From Paracyclopina nana (taxonomy: Eukaryota; Arthropoda; Copepoda; Cyclopoida; Cyclopettidae), in the NCBI GenBank assembly GCA_019096065.1, contig JAGUCH010000007.1:5168501-5232500 (forward strand): a stretch of 64,000 nucleotides of DNA, given 5' to 3'. The notes below the pieces were generated by a model. It was not told the origin of the DNA and ran no database searches. It saw nothing but the letters and a program-made list of their open reading frames with translations. Of the stretch, positions 54,900 through 64,000 are shown in pieces (positions within the stretch are counted from its first letter, which is position 1; each line of letters begins with the position of its first letter). Both the position numbers and the translations under genes were made by a program.

Positions 54900-56474
54900 T
54901 AGGTTGAGATGGTTTTGGCCTTTTCTCACCTGAACCCCTTCGGAGCATGGGAGCACGAGTTGATCCTTGAGGAGGAACAGTTGGTGCAGCAGTGGTTTTG
55001 ATCACTTCATTGCTATCAGAGCTGGAGCTAAAAGTGAGACTGTAAACCACAAATGCATTGCCTTATTTTGGTGACTAAAACCTATCATCAGAGCTTCCAC
55101 TGGAGCTTCCACTGGACTCATTGGAGTTGCTGCCTGAATCCTCATTTGATTGCTTGGGTCGAGATTGGTTAGGCCTCTTCTCACCTGATCCCCTTCGGAG
55201 CATGGGAGCACCAGTTGATCCTTGAGGAGGAACAGTTGGTGCAGCAGTGGTTTTGATCACTTCATTGCTATCAGAGCTGGAGCTAAAAATGAGACTGTAA
55301 ACCACAAATGCATTGCCTTATTTTGGTGACTAAAACCTATCATCAGAGCTTCCACTGGAGCTTCCACTGGACTCATTGGAGTTGCTGCCTGAATCCTCAT
55401 TTGATTGCTTGGGTCGAGATTGGTTAGGCCTCTTCTCACCTGATCCCCTTCGGAGCATGGGAGCACGAGTTGATCCTTGAGGAGGAACAGTTGGTGCAGC
55501 AGTGGTTTTGATCACTTCATTGCTATCAGAGCTGGAGCTAGGAGTGAGACTGTAAACCACAAATGCATTGCCTTATTTTGGTGGCTGAAATACCTATCAT
55601 CGGAGCTTCCACTGGACTCATTGGAGTTGCTGCCTGAATCCTCGTTTGATTGCTTGGGCCAAAATTGGTTTGGCCTTTTCTCACCTGATCCCCTTCGGAG
55701 CATGGGAGCACCAGTTGATCCTTGAGGAGGAACAGTTGGTGCAGCAGTGGTTTTGATCACTTCATTGCTATCAGAGCTGGAGCTAGGAGTGAGACTGTAA
55801 ACCACAAATGCATTGCCTTATTTTGGTGACTAAAACCTATCATCAGAGCTTCCACTGGAGCTTCCACTGGACTCATTGGAGTTGCTGCCTGAATCCTCAT
55901 TTGATTGCTTGGGTCGAGATTGGTTAGGCCTCTTCTCACCTGATCCCCTTCGGAGCATGGGAGCACCAGTTGATCCTTGAGGAGGAACAGTTGGTGCAGC
56001 AGTGGTTTTGATCACTTCAATGCTATCAGAGCTGGAGCTAGAAGTGAGACTGTAAACCACAAATGCATTGGCTTATTTTGGTGACTGAAATACCTATCAT
56101 CGGAGCTTCCACTGGACTCATTGGAGTTGCTGCCTGAATCCTCGTTTGATTGCTTGGGCCAAAATTGGTTTGGCCTTTTCTCACCTGATCCCCTTCGGAG
56201 CATGGGAGCACCAGTTGATCCTTGAGGAGGAACTGTAGGTGCAGCAGTGGTTTTGATAACTTCTTGGCTACAATTCAAACTTAATTTAAAGTTGTACTTA
56301 TATTTATGAATACTACCTTTGACTGGAACCTTCGCCGGATTTGCTGCTGGATCCAGACTTTTCTTCTGAGCTGATACTGCTACTTCCAGAAGAATTCTCT
56401 TTAGAGTTCCTTTGAAAGCTCCTTGCGTTGACACAGATGGCCAAGCAAATCAAAAGAACTAAGCTCAACTTCAT
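54709..56474 (-). CDS. Secreted Ser-rich repeat protein built from tandem exons
   Basis: Eight exons: 56474-56317, 56267-56094, 56037-55837, 55782-55594, 55537-55337, 55282-55082, 55027-54827 and 54772-54709, all introns phase 2, 462 residues. Exon 1 gives a signal peptide (KLSLVLLICLAICVNA) and a Ser/Gly-rich start. Exons 2-7 are near-identical, encoding E-V-I-K-T-T-A-A-P-T-V-P-P-Q-G-S-T, then M-L-R-R-G-S-G-E-K-R-P-N-Q and E-D-S-G-S-N-S-N-E-S-S-G-S-S. The last exon is a short degenerate unit ending T-T-S-V. Acidic S-G dipeptides and Ser/Thr density suggest O-glycan or glycosaminoglycan attachment; N-E-S is an N-glycan site; R-R and K-R could be cleaved. A mucin, proteoglycan core or multi-copy peptide precursor are all possible. 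Exon plus intron period is 245-255 bp. Confidence 0.82.
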
Positions 56475-56540
56475 GCTGAATAATATCTTGCTTGCTTTAG
56501 ATTCAAACGAATACTAATGCTTGGTTCTATGCAGCCTGGC

Positions 56541-56548
56541 AATTTATA
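56541..56548 (-). promoter_or_regulatory. TATA box of the Ser-rich repeat gene
   Basis: TATAAATT on the minus strand, 67 bp upstream of the ATG. Confidence 0.6.
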
Positions 56549-57542
56549 CTAGTTGCCAAGCTTGCACATCTGTGCAATGGCCATCAACTTGAACCAGCCT
56601 GACCTTTCTAAAAATGTGCTTCTAAATTGCTTATAATATTCTATAGGTGAATTTTCTCTGTTCATTTGCCAATTCCCATAATAAAAGCACTCTTTGCTGC
56701 AATAGAAAATGAACTTGGTACTGTAATTACATGACTTATTTTAAGATTCGTCATAGAATGTTATAGAAAAATGAACGTACTTTCATTTGTAATACATATG
56801 TTCGTAATAGAAACAAAGCTTTTAATAAAAAATATAGTTTCTACGCGATGGCATCAAGCTCAGCCATGTTTGTTCTCACAACTTGTTTATTATAAGCAGT
56901 TCCACTGTAACGTCTGTAAGGAGGAATGTTTGCAGTTCTCCCGGCTTATTTTTCATACTAGGTTTGTAAGTCAATTTTCCGGATGCTTTTCAATCCTTCG
57001 TTTCAAAACTATGCAGAATATGAAAAACCATTTTTATAAAATGTGCTACTTTTATTCATTTTCCTGAGAAATTATATAAAGGCAACCACATGAAGTACTT
57101 TGCCCACATGTGCAACAGTTATCATTCATTTTGGTAAGTCCGAGTAATCTTTTCTAGATCAAGTTGCCAAGCATGCGTTGACATATGTAGCTCACTATTC
57201 ATGATGCAGAATTTTTCTCTTTGTTATATGTATTTCCACGCCATCTTTTACACCACTTTTTACATCTGATATTTGAAACAACTACCATGCTTAACAAATG
57301 TTTTATACAACATTTTACTCAACAAAGTTGAGAAGGTTTTCATTTTGCCTGGGTGAGTATTTTTGGCAAAGTTTTGGCTTTTCTAGCGCTATAAATATTC
57401 AATTTGGAAGGAGGCCACGCAAATGGAGGCTTCTTCTTCTTCTTCTTCTTCTTGTAGTTGCATGAGCCTTGATGACAAGCAAGGCTTGCTTTTACCATTA
57501 TGCTAAAGTACTAAGCCTTTTCCTCCTTATATGTATTTGCTT
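56549..57542. other. Intergenic region with a TTC microsatellite
   Basis: No gene supported. A (TTC)n run of about seven units lies near 57430-57452. Confidence 0.45.
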
Positions 57543-59909
57543 TTACTGGTCGGGGAAAACATTTGCTTCGTCATCCACGGCATGTCCAACCCTAAAAAGC
57601 CTTCTGTGCATTGCAGGATGAGATAATTCCAAGACATCCACTCGCTGGCATATTCCTCTAGTTGTGGAAAAGCTCAATAAAATGGCCACTGTGGCAATAA
57701 AAAAGGCCAAGCTGCTAAAGGCTTTTAAAGCTAGGCTCACTGGGTGATGATGACTTGAAACTTTGTCCATTTTGTCACACATGTCAAAGCTGTTGGACTG
57801 AAAAGTGGTTCAAAGAAATAAATAAGGAACAGGGGAGCTCTTAGGTTAATTAAACTCTTTGATTGATTTATGATGTTGAAAAGATGGAGCTCAAGTAAAA
57901 TGAACTCATTTTCATGAGGCCTTCGGTTACTAAAAAAATCATCAAAGTTAAGATAGTGAATTCTGCGGCAAAATTATCTAGGTTGGAGCAAAAACTCAAT
58001 TTTCATCATTTCAAGAATTGCTTTATTGCTGTAGTTTGCTTAACTTGGAAGGTGCGCGCGTGATGCTGCAGAAAAAGCAGCCCAATTTGATCTGATGTTG
58101 CAGCTTTTCGGGAGCTTGCAAAAGGAAACTTCCTTAGCAAGACAACTTTTCTGCCAGGAATTACTTTGACAACTCCGAAAATTACATCTTACCAACAGCA
58201 CATTTTTCAAGGCAATCGAGAAGAAGGCAGACAAGATTGCACCAAATACAGCCAATACACGAGACCTGCAAGCAGATTGATATGTTTGCCATGAGCACCA
58301 CAATATTGAACCTATTTGTCTCTGTAACCTACCAAGGTGAGTACAATATGAACAGATTGATTGACACAGATGCCAGAATGCCGTTTTGAGCAATTATTCC
58401 ATCATTAAGGACAGAAAGGCACGATCCAGGCAGGCATAACGCTAAATAATTATGCATACATATATGTGGTGAAATCAGTAGATATTTTTGTTACCGAAAA
58501 TCTGCGCAAAGAAGCCACCAATGCATCCATCAAGAAACGTCCATGGAGAAAATATAATGGCTCCCAAGATGGCAAAAGTGCCAGAAGTGATTGCGGAATC
58601 TTCGGTGCACTCGTAAATTGAACACCAGCCTCGAAAGCACTGTTGCATTACCTGAACAAACAAAGGATAAAGGAGCTTAGAGAAAGGATGAAAAGACCCA
58701 GCATATTCCCCGCATTCAGCATCATAAAACTGTGACGTCAAGCCTTGCTATTCAAGAGCTGTTCAAAACACTTATTATGCAACAAAACAATGCAGGATAT
58801 GAACCAATGGCTGTACCAATTATTAAGAGTAGAAGCGAGTTGCGGTATATAAGTAGGGTTCTAGAAATTCCTCCGCGACTTCGTTTTTCTACGTTAAAGG
58901 GTAACATGCAGAGGCAACAGCTGACCCCATTTGGAACAGTTCATGTGGGAATTTTACTAAGTAAAGTGTTCCAAATGAGTACAGCTGATTTCTCAGTATT
59001 TCACTCCATTATTTTGCCAAAATAACGGCCATAATAAGCAGGTGAACAGGCCCTTAAACTGAGCGCAAAAAATAAAGCGCACGGTGGTTCAAAACGCCGC
59101 TTTCAAGCGCATGAGAAATTCCGCCAAATCGCTAAATTCTCATTTTGCCACCAACTTTCAGCTTCTTTTTGGGAAAACTTCTTTGCCATGATAATAGCTC
59201 AAATTAGTGAGAATTGATGGGAAAAGGTTGAAATTCATCTTTAAAATGAGAATTTGTCTGAAACAATTTCCATGTCGGAAAACAGTAGAACAGCCAATTT
59301 TGCCTACTTTTAGGATTCTATATTGTTTAAGCATCTAATGACATATTTGGCTATGATGGTAATTAGACCCCATTTAATGATTATTCATTTAAATTGGCTG
59401 CGGAAATGTGCGGAATTGGGTGCTCTGAAAGTCAATTTTTAGCTTACAGCCTTTGAAAATTGACGTTTTTAACGCTATGAGTGCATACAGCTTTGAAGCC
59501 AACAGAGCAATAGATTTTGATGAGAGTATCTCGCTCTCAACATCAGCTGAACTTTTTTTTGGAAAAATCAAAGAGGAGCTCAAACTACTGCTACAAGCGG
59601 AGCGAAAAGAGGTGAGTTCGTTCAGGCTATAAAGCCAATATCTCCTAATTAAAATGGCTGGATTGCTGTGCCTAAATAAAGCACATTACTTACTTTGATG
59701 GTTTTGTTAACGAATACATATTCCTCTGTGGCGAAGTTTGTCCCAGGCCGTTCAAAGTTGAGATACTCATTGATGTCCCATGTTGTAGCCACTAAAGTTT
59801 CTTCTTGCTCAAGTGTCAGTCTGGTGCTGCAATAAATTAAGCTAATAACTCCAAATGCATTGAGCATCAAAGGAAGCTGGTGAGCAAGTTCAAATTGAAC
59901 TAATTTCAT
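57543..59909 (-). CDS. Multi-pass membrane protein, family not recognised
   Basis: Five exons (59909-59694, 58747-58495, 58441-58333, 58265-58193, 57797-57543) join without a stop to 301 residues from the ATG at 59909. Hydrophobic segments: L-P-L-M-L-N-A-F-G-V-I-S-L-I-Y, F-A-I-L-G-A-I-I-F, a run I-L-A-S-V-S-I-N-L-F-I-L-Y, V-L-A-V-F-G-A-I-L-S-A-F-F, and A-F-F-I-A-T-V-A-I-L-L-S-F. A Cys-bearing loop (D-A-E-C-G-E-Y, Q-C-F-R-G-W-C-S-I-Y-E-C) and C-L-P-G-S-C would face outside. The ATG directly abuts a MITE end, and hydrophobic coding-like sequence lies beyond the MITE, so the true N-terminus may be further up. Confidence 0.5.
58990..59078 (+). repeat. Dispersed repeat, copy 2
   Basis: Matches 45770-59-type sequence at 45770-45859 (TTTCTCAGTATTTCACTCC ... 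GCCATAATAAGCAGGTGAAC). It lies in the first intron of the membrane-protein gene. Confidence 0.6.
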
Positions 59910-60306
59910 TAGGGCGATCCCATATTCGAATTTTTAGTCAAGTTACGTTGCTAAAACAGCAACCTTACTTGATCAGTTAAGTTCAGCTTGTTCTAGCCAA
60001 GTTCGGTTCGTTTTAGCAATGTTCAGTTGACCGCTGAGCTGACATGCCAACGCGTTGAACATCTGCAGCTGATGAGCAAAGTTAGCTTTTCTCAATTAAG
60101 CGAGCTTCAGTCACTACGCATGTGAGAACACTTTTTGTAGCTAAGTTCAGTTTGACAACTGAACTTAACTGGGCAAGTAAGCTGGTACTACATAAAATCA
60201 AGCTAAGTTAAGTTCTACCTACATTAATATCTGGGAACGGAACTGAACTAAACTTAACTTTCTACCTAACTTAACTTGACTAACTGGCCAATATGGGAAC
60301 GCCCTA
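59910..60306. mobile_element. MITE with ~35-bp terminal inverted repeats
   Basis: Left end TAGGGCGATCCCATATTCG and right end (inverted) TAGGGCGTTCCCATATTGG match, and similarity continues through TAGTCAAGTTA. The 397-bp element carries many copies of AAGTTCAG/CTGAACTT inside, including a perfect palindrome near 60153. TA at both ends suggests a TA target site, as for Tc1/mariner-type elements. No transposase is encoded. Confidence 0.75.
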
Positions 60307-60379
60307 TTGGCTGAAAAAAGTCTGCTGCAGTAGGAAAAAACTTTTTCCCTGGCAAAATATATGGCTACATTTTGGGTCT

Positions 60380-60741
60380 GTTTTACTAACACACACACTA
60401 TGTATAAATCATCAGGTAATCTTGTTACAGCCCCAAAATGAAAAAGAAAATTAGTTTGCCTTTGAGTTGATGCTGCAGTTGTGGTTGCCTGCACATGTTT
60501 AGTGTCATTTGCTGTGCTCCACATAATGAGAAGTCCGAGCTGGTCACTTTCAGGCAGATTTTTGTCTGGCTCAAATAGAGTGTAGCACTGCTGAAAAAGA
60601 CCAAAGTGGGGTGCAAACAAGGCCATGGCAAGGCCACCGCACAAAAAATGGGACAAATGCATTGGGTGGAAATTCAATCTGGACAAATGGGTGAGCAAGG
60701 ACACTTGAACCAAAGTGCTGAAAGAAGAAAAGCTTAGATTA
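60380..60741 (-). other. Possible upstream exon of the membrane-protein gene
   Basis: After a good acceptor (TTTCAG) an open stretch encodes a membrane-like segment (H-F-L-C-G-G-L-A-M-A-L-F-A-P-H-F-G-L-F) and polar sequence (S-D-Q-L-G-L-L-I-M-W-S-T-A-N-D). A donor in the phase needed by the next exon was not found, so the link is uncertain. Confidence 0.3.
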
Positions 60742-61245
60742 CTCAAGTGCACAATTTAGATTCTCATAGATGAGCTTCAGACGTTTTGCCACAGAGGGCG
60801 CTTTTCAAAGCACTTAATTGAAATTCTTTGCAACTATGTATTTATGCCAGGAAGAAGTCTAGTCTTTCAATAAAAAACGCTCAGCTGATGCCACATGACA
60901 TCAAAGGGATTCCTAATTTCTGGGAAAATCATAAATTAGGAGAAAATGCCACAAAACGAGAGATGGAGGAGAATACCATGAAAGGAACAGTCTTCACACG
61001 AATACTGCGTCCGTGGAAAAGTGCCTTGCTACACGAGTATAGTCTAAGTCTTGTCCTTTAGAGGGACTTAGAATCTGACGAGTGCGAAATAAATCGATAA
61101 CTTGTTTTGATGGAATACAATATGGAACTGATTTTATTCAGCTAGACTACAGTGAGCGTGAGTACTGAGAAGCTTCGTCGGGGAAGGTTTGGTGAATCGG
61201 AACATTTGATCAAGCTTTTCCATTCATTCCCCGCATTAGACGAGT
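60742..61245. other. Region between the membrane gene and the BEL/Pao element
   Basis: No gene. On the minus strand GCGGGGAA followed by TG at ~61225-61237 could be a polypurine tract with an LTR start, and AATAAAA lies near 61135, so the 3' LTR may be here. The second LTR is outside the window. Confidence 0.35.
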
Positions 61246-62496
61246 CTAATCATCCAGAAGCTTGATGTCATTTTCGGTATCGTTCACCATATCGATGTCT
61301 TCGTTGTCCGTGTCAAACTCCGCGTAAGAGGGTGGCTCGGGGGCGTCTTGAGGTTGAGGCTCCTCTTTTTTAGGCGTGAAAAGTTCCGGCATGGATGGCA
61401 GCGGGAGGTTGGGTGGCGGGGGTGCAACAATTTCCGCCTTGATACGGTCTACGATTGGCTGGAGTTGGGCGTTGAGGGCAGCAGCTTCAGCTGGCATCGG
61501 GGGCGGCGTTGGGATTCGAATGACAATTTCTCCCTCCTCCGAGGTTATGGACGGGGAGACTGAGGTGGTGGGGCCCGATGTGAGAGATGGCTCCGAGCCA
61601 GTGGCCAAACCCGATGACGACGACGCTGACGAGACCGGCCCTGAAGACAAGTCAATTGTCTCCGGATCATGGCCTGGCCCTTGAACCCGAAAGCCTGGGT
61701 TCTTTCGCAGGTATCCCACGTAGTCAGCTTCACAAGTCCTTAGTTCTAACTTGTCGCTGTCCCTCAAATGAGTCGGAGCCGTATTGAAGAAGTCCTTCAT
61801 TTCCAGGTTCGGGTGTTGGCGGAGCAACGCAACCAAGGCTCCAGCTGGGACGATGCAGACCTTATCACTCGTGATTGTGGAGGACATTCCTGAGGCGTCT
61901 ATTCTAGGGTCCCTAAATGTGAACGAGATGGGATAGTTTCTTAGTAACTCATTCCCTTTTTTGCGATATCGGCCTTCGTTGGGTCGAGTGAAGTCTACGG
62001 GGTCTGGCCTAGCTGGGGCTCCAGACTTTTCCCTAATCATTTTTTCAATCGCAGCTCTTTCAGAAACCATAATTTTATGACTATTCCTCGCCTGTTCCAA
62101 TGACTCTGGAGTTTGCTTGGCGATGAACCTCGCAAAAGGATCTCCAGGAATGCCAGTGGCCGAGGCTTCTTCAATAAAAGACTTGTGGAGGTCGGGATAC
62201 GCTTTTAACGCATCTGCTAGTCGGCCTTTTCCCAGGTAATAGAATCTGTATTCGTCGCATTTAACCCAACTAAGCCTCGCCTTTAGATGTTCGAGGGTGA
62301 GATATGCAAAATGGCCTTTTTGAGTGGGAGCTCCTAAGACACGATTTTTTGGGTCGAAGAGCTTGATCCCGGTGCCTAAGCCGTCATTTTTGAGGTCAGA
62401 ATACCAAAGTGGGGGGTTGAAAAGATAATTGGGCTTGTCCCCATTGTTACGGGGGCCTTTAACTTTTCTGGGGTATTTGACTCTGGATTGGGCCAT
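61246..62496 (-). CDS. 416-aa ORF downstream of a BEL/Pao integrase
   Basis: Intact single-exon frame of 416 residues with its own TATA box (62569-62576). The N-terminal two thirds look globular and basic (P-L-W-Y-S-D-L-K-N-D-G-L-G, Y-R-F-Y-Y-L-G-K-G-R-L-A-D-A-L). The C-terminal third is disordered: Ser/Gly-rich, then P-T-P-P-P-M-P, then very acidic (D-T-D-N-E-D-I-D-M-V-N-D-T-E). There is no signal peptide, membrane segment, zinc knuckle or protease motif, so it is neither a typical envelope nor a typical Gag. The position after integrase is where some BEL/Pao and gypsy elements have an env-like ORF. A capsid-like or regulatory protein, or a neighbouring unrelated gene, are possible. Confidence 0.6.
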   Translation of the reverse strand: MAQSRVKYPRKVKGPRNNGDKPNYLFNPPLWYSDLKNDGLGTGIKLFDPKNRVLGAPTQKGHFAYLTLEHLKARLSWVKCDEYRFYYLGKGRLADALKAYPDLHKSFIEEASATGIPGDPFARFIAKQTPESLEQARNSHKIMVSERAAIEKMIREKSGAPARPDPVDFTRPNEGRYRKKGNELLRNYPISFTFRDPRIDASGMSSTITSDKVCIVPAGALVALLRQHPNLEMKDFFNTAPTHLRDSDKLELRTCEADYVGYLRKNPGFRVQGPGHDPETIDLSSGPVSSASSSSGLATGSEPSLTSGPTTSVSPSITSEEGEIVIRIPTPPPMPAEAAALNAQLQPIVDRIKAEIVAPPPPNLPLPSMPELFTPKKEEPQPQDAPEPPSYAEFDTDNEDIDMVNDTENDIKLLDD

Positions 62497-62568
62497 GACT
62501 CTAACGGGTTTTGTGTGTGACGGGTGGGTATCAGAATTGGACTGATGACAAGTACATGTAGTTTCAGC

Positions 62569-62576
62569 TATTTATA
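62569..62576 (-). promoter_or_regulatory. TATA box upstream of the 416-aa ORF
   Basis: TATAAATA on the minus strand, 73 bp before the ATG at 62496. It is either a dedicated promoter or part of an LTR: CGGGGAAAATG at ~62684-62694 could be a polypurine tract and LTR start. Confidence 0.45.
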
Positions 62577-62748
62577 CCTTACTGGGGTTGAGATCTGGAG
62601 TGTGGTAGCTGAGTTCTGTAGGTGCAAATGCACTCTCGCATGTTTGTAGGTGCAGGTGTACTTATGAACTTTATCGTTTGAGCATTTTCCCCGCCTTGCG
62701 AGGTTGATCGCAAGTTTTTATTCTATCATCAAGTTCAGAAGTTCGGAT

Positions 62749-64000
62749 TTAGTCATTTATTACATTTAGTGGTATTATTTGCCTGATTGAGTAAGTTTCA
62801 AACCTTGGTGGTTTGATTTCCTCATTTTTTGTTTTAGATTGATCTCTGGCAATTGCTACTACGCATTTTCGGACGAGACCGTCTTTGTCTTTGACAATTT
62901 TGTGGATTCTGCCCCATGGCCATTCCAGTCTATTTTTGTTTGTTGTCATTAGAATGCATATTTCCCCGCATTTTGGGTTTTCGCGAAAAGTTTGCCATTT
63001 TTTGTAACTTTTCAATGAGTCGAGGACTGTTTTCGTCCACTCGTGCCAAAACTCTTCCACTACGTCACGAATGTGTAGATATAGATTGGAGAAATTATTG
63101 GCCGATTTTATTTGCAGTTGGCTTTGGTCAAAGTTAATGCCACTCTTTATTAGATCGTTAATGCATAATATGCCTTCGATTTCATCTGTTTGAACGTAAT
63201 CGATTGGTCTGTTGTTAATAAGTTCTGTTATCATTTCAGCAGCTGTGAGTATGCCGTCCAAGGTGAATTCAGTGTTTTGGAGGCATGGAAGTCTTTGTTT
63301 GGCTAAGTGGACCATTTTCTCCGCCAAACCATTATTTTGGGGGCTGTACACTGGAGAGAACTCCCATTCTTCTATGCCAAGAGCTTCAGTTATGTGTTTT
63401 GTGTCGGGTATGAGTAATTTCTTTGCTGCAATGAATTGTGCGGCATTATCTGATCTTATTGTTCTAGGTGTTCTGCGTTTGCTTGCGAAGCGTTGGAGGG
63501 CTGTGATGATGTGCTCTGTGGCCATGCTTTCTGTTATTTCTAAGTGGAATGCATGTGTTTGTCTGCAAACTATGATCATCAGGTAATATTTGTGTATTGG
63601 CCGTCCAATTTTTACTTTTACTGGTCCAGCAAAATCTAGTGAGATGTTCTCAAACAGTCTTAGCTGGTTTACTTGTAGATCCGGAAGAGTAGCCATGTGT
63701 TGGCTTTGATAAGGTTTTCCTTTCGCAACATTGCATTCGAGGCAATTTTTGACGATGTCTTTAGTGAGGCGGCGTAATTGCGGGATTTGAAAGAATTTTA
63801 GCACCTCTGTCATCGTATTTTTCACTGAGCTGTGGTTTGTGTCATGAATGTCTTTTACTATAAGATATGTGAGGTGATGTCTTTTTGGCAAAAGTATGGG
63901 GCGCTTTTGATACGTTGATATGGCTTGGATGTCTTCCAGCCTTGATTCCCCGCGTATGATGCCATTGACGTCAATTTGTGCATTGAAGTTTTTGAATTCT
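62749..64000 (-). CDS. pol: BEL/Pao retroelement pol, integrase end (partial)
   Basis: The frame is open to the window edge at 64000, so the 5' end is missing. Before the integrase core are R-P-I-L-L-P-K-R-H-H-L-T, the H-H-C-C zinc residues (D-I-H-D-T-N-H, N-C-L-E-C) and then the catalytic triad: S-L-D-F-A-G-P-V, R-S-D-N-A-A-Q-F and N-N-G-L-A-E-K-M. The second Asp and the Glu are 42 residues apart, a BEL/Pao-like spacing longer than the D-35-E of other elements. The C-terminal W-P-W-G-R-I-H-K-I-V-x-D-K-D-G-L-V-R domain (DUF5641 type) is diagnostic. The frame appears intact up to its stop. Confidence 0.88.
   Translation of the reverse strand, partial: EFKNFNAQIDVNGIIRGESRLEDIQAISTYQKRPILLPKRHHLTYLIVKDIHDTNHSSVKNTMTEVLKFFQIPQLRRLTKDIVKNCLECNVAKGKPYQSQHMATLPDLQVNQLRLFENISLDFAGPVKVKIGRPIHKYYLMIIVCRQTHAFHLEITESMATEHIITALQRFASKRRTPRTIRSDNAAQFIAAKKLLIPDTKHITEALGIEEWEFSPVYSPQNNGLAEKMVHLAKQRLPCLQNTEFTLDGILTAAEMITELINNRPIDYVQTDEIEGILCINDLIKSGINFDQSQLQIKSANNFSNLYLHIRDVVEEFWHEWTKTVLDSLKSYKKWQTFRENPKCGEICILMTTNKNRLEWPWGRIHKIVKDKDGLVRKCVVAIARDQSKTKNEEIKPPRFETYSIRQIIPLNVIND

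Larger units (their letters stand above)
61246..64000 (-). mobile_element. BEL/Pao-type retroelement, 3' part
   Basis: Integrase with a BEL/Pao C-terminal domain is followed by an additional ORF on the same strand. The protease, RT and 5' LTR would lie beyond position 64000. Whether the extra ORF belongs to the same element cannot be settled without the LTRs. Confidence 0.65.

Noticed and set aside
53771-55725. Two identical 82-codon plus-strand frames
   Set aside because: Shadows of the repeated exons of the minus-strand Ser-rich gene; they span its splice sites.

Overview
This is a gene-dense, AT-rich stretch of an invertebrate animal nuclear genome. Spliceosomal GT-AG introns are common and often only 50-60 nt long. 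An arthropod, probably in the crustacean/hexapod lineage, is the best reading. The support is a large vitellogenin with a C-terminal von Willebrand D domain, a dopa decarboxylase, a divergent nuclear receptor and a BEL/Pao retroelement. No marker gene fixes the species.

Layout. 0-2.5 kb: an IL-17-like cytokine gene, tRNA-derived (SINE-like) repeats and a possible broken membrane-protein gene. 2.56-8.08 kb: a complete Ty3/gypsy-type LTR retrotransposon on the minus strand with LTRs identical by eye. Its reverse transcriptase/RNase H region has been replaced, in frame, by sixteen copies of a ~78-bp repeat. 9.7-15 kb: GDP-mannose 4,6-dehydratase and endonuclease V, with a MITE-like element between them. 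15.8-19.4 kb: two related genes for secreted 142-aa proteins built on a P-C-[VI]-G-L-C motif. 19.8-26 kb: vitellogenin. 27.4-32.8 kb: a secreted N/Q/Y/P-rich protein, nucleobindin and DPH4. 33.7-37.2 kb: dopa decarboxylase with two alternative first coding exons. 37.3-51.4 kb: a secreted 111-aa peptide, LSG1, Hakai, a two-TM microprotein, THOC7, an orphan 7TM receptor, axonemal dynein light chain 4, a nuclear receptor and ZC3H14/Nab2. 51.4-56.5 kb: hairpin and tRNA-like repeats, then a secreted Ser-rich gene made of tandemly duplicated exons whose 3' end has itself been duplicated. 57.5-60.7 kb: an unidentified multi-pass membrane protein with a MITE just upstream. 61-64 kb: a BEL/Pao element (integrase plus an extra 416-aa ORF) that runs off the window.

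The genes do not form one pathway. Loose groups are RNA and ribosome maturation (THOC7, ZC3H14, Hakai, LSG1, DPH4), secretion (vitellogenin, nucleobindin, several small secreted proteins, IL-17-like) and mobile DNA. The most unusual items are the retrotransposon with its polymerase replaced by a minisatellite, the alternative dopa decarboxylase exons that swap active-site residues, the P-C-V-G-L-C secreted pair, and the tandem-exon gene.

Exon boundaries were read by eye from reading-frame continuity and splice consensus. No searches or alignments were run.
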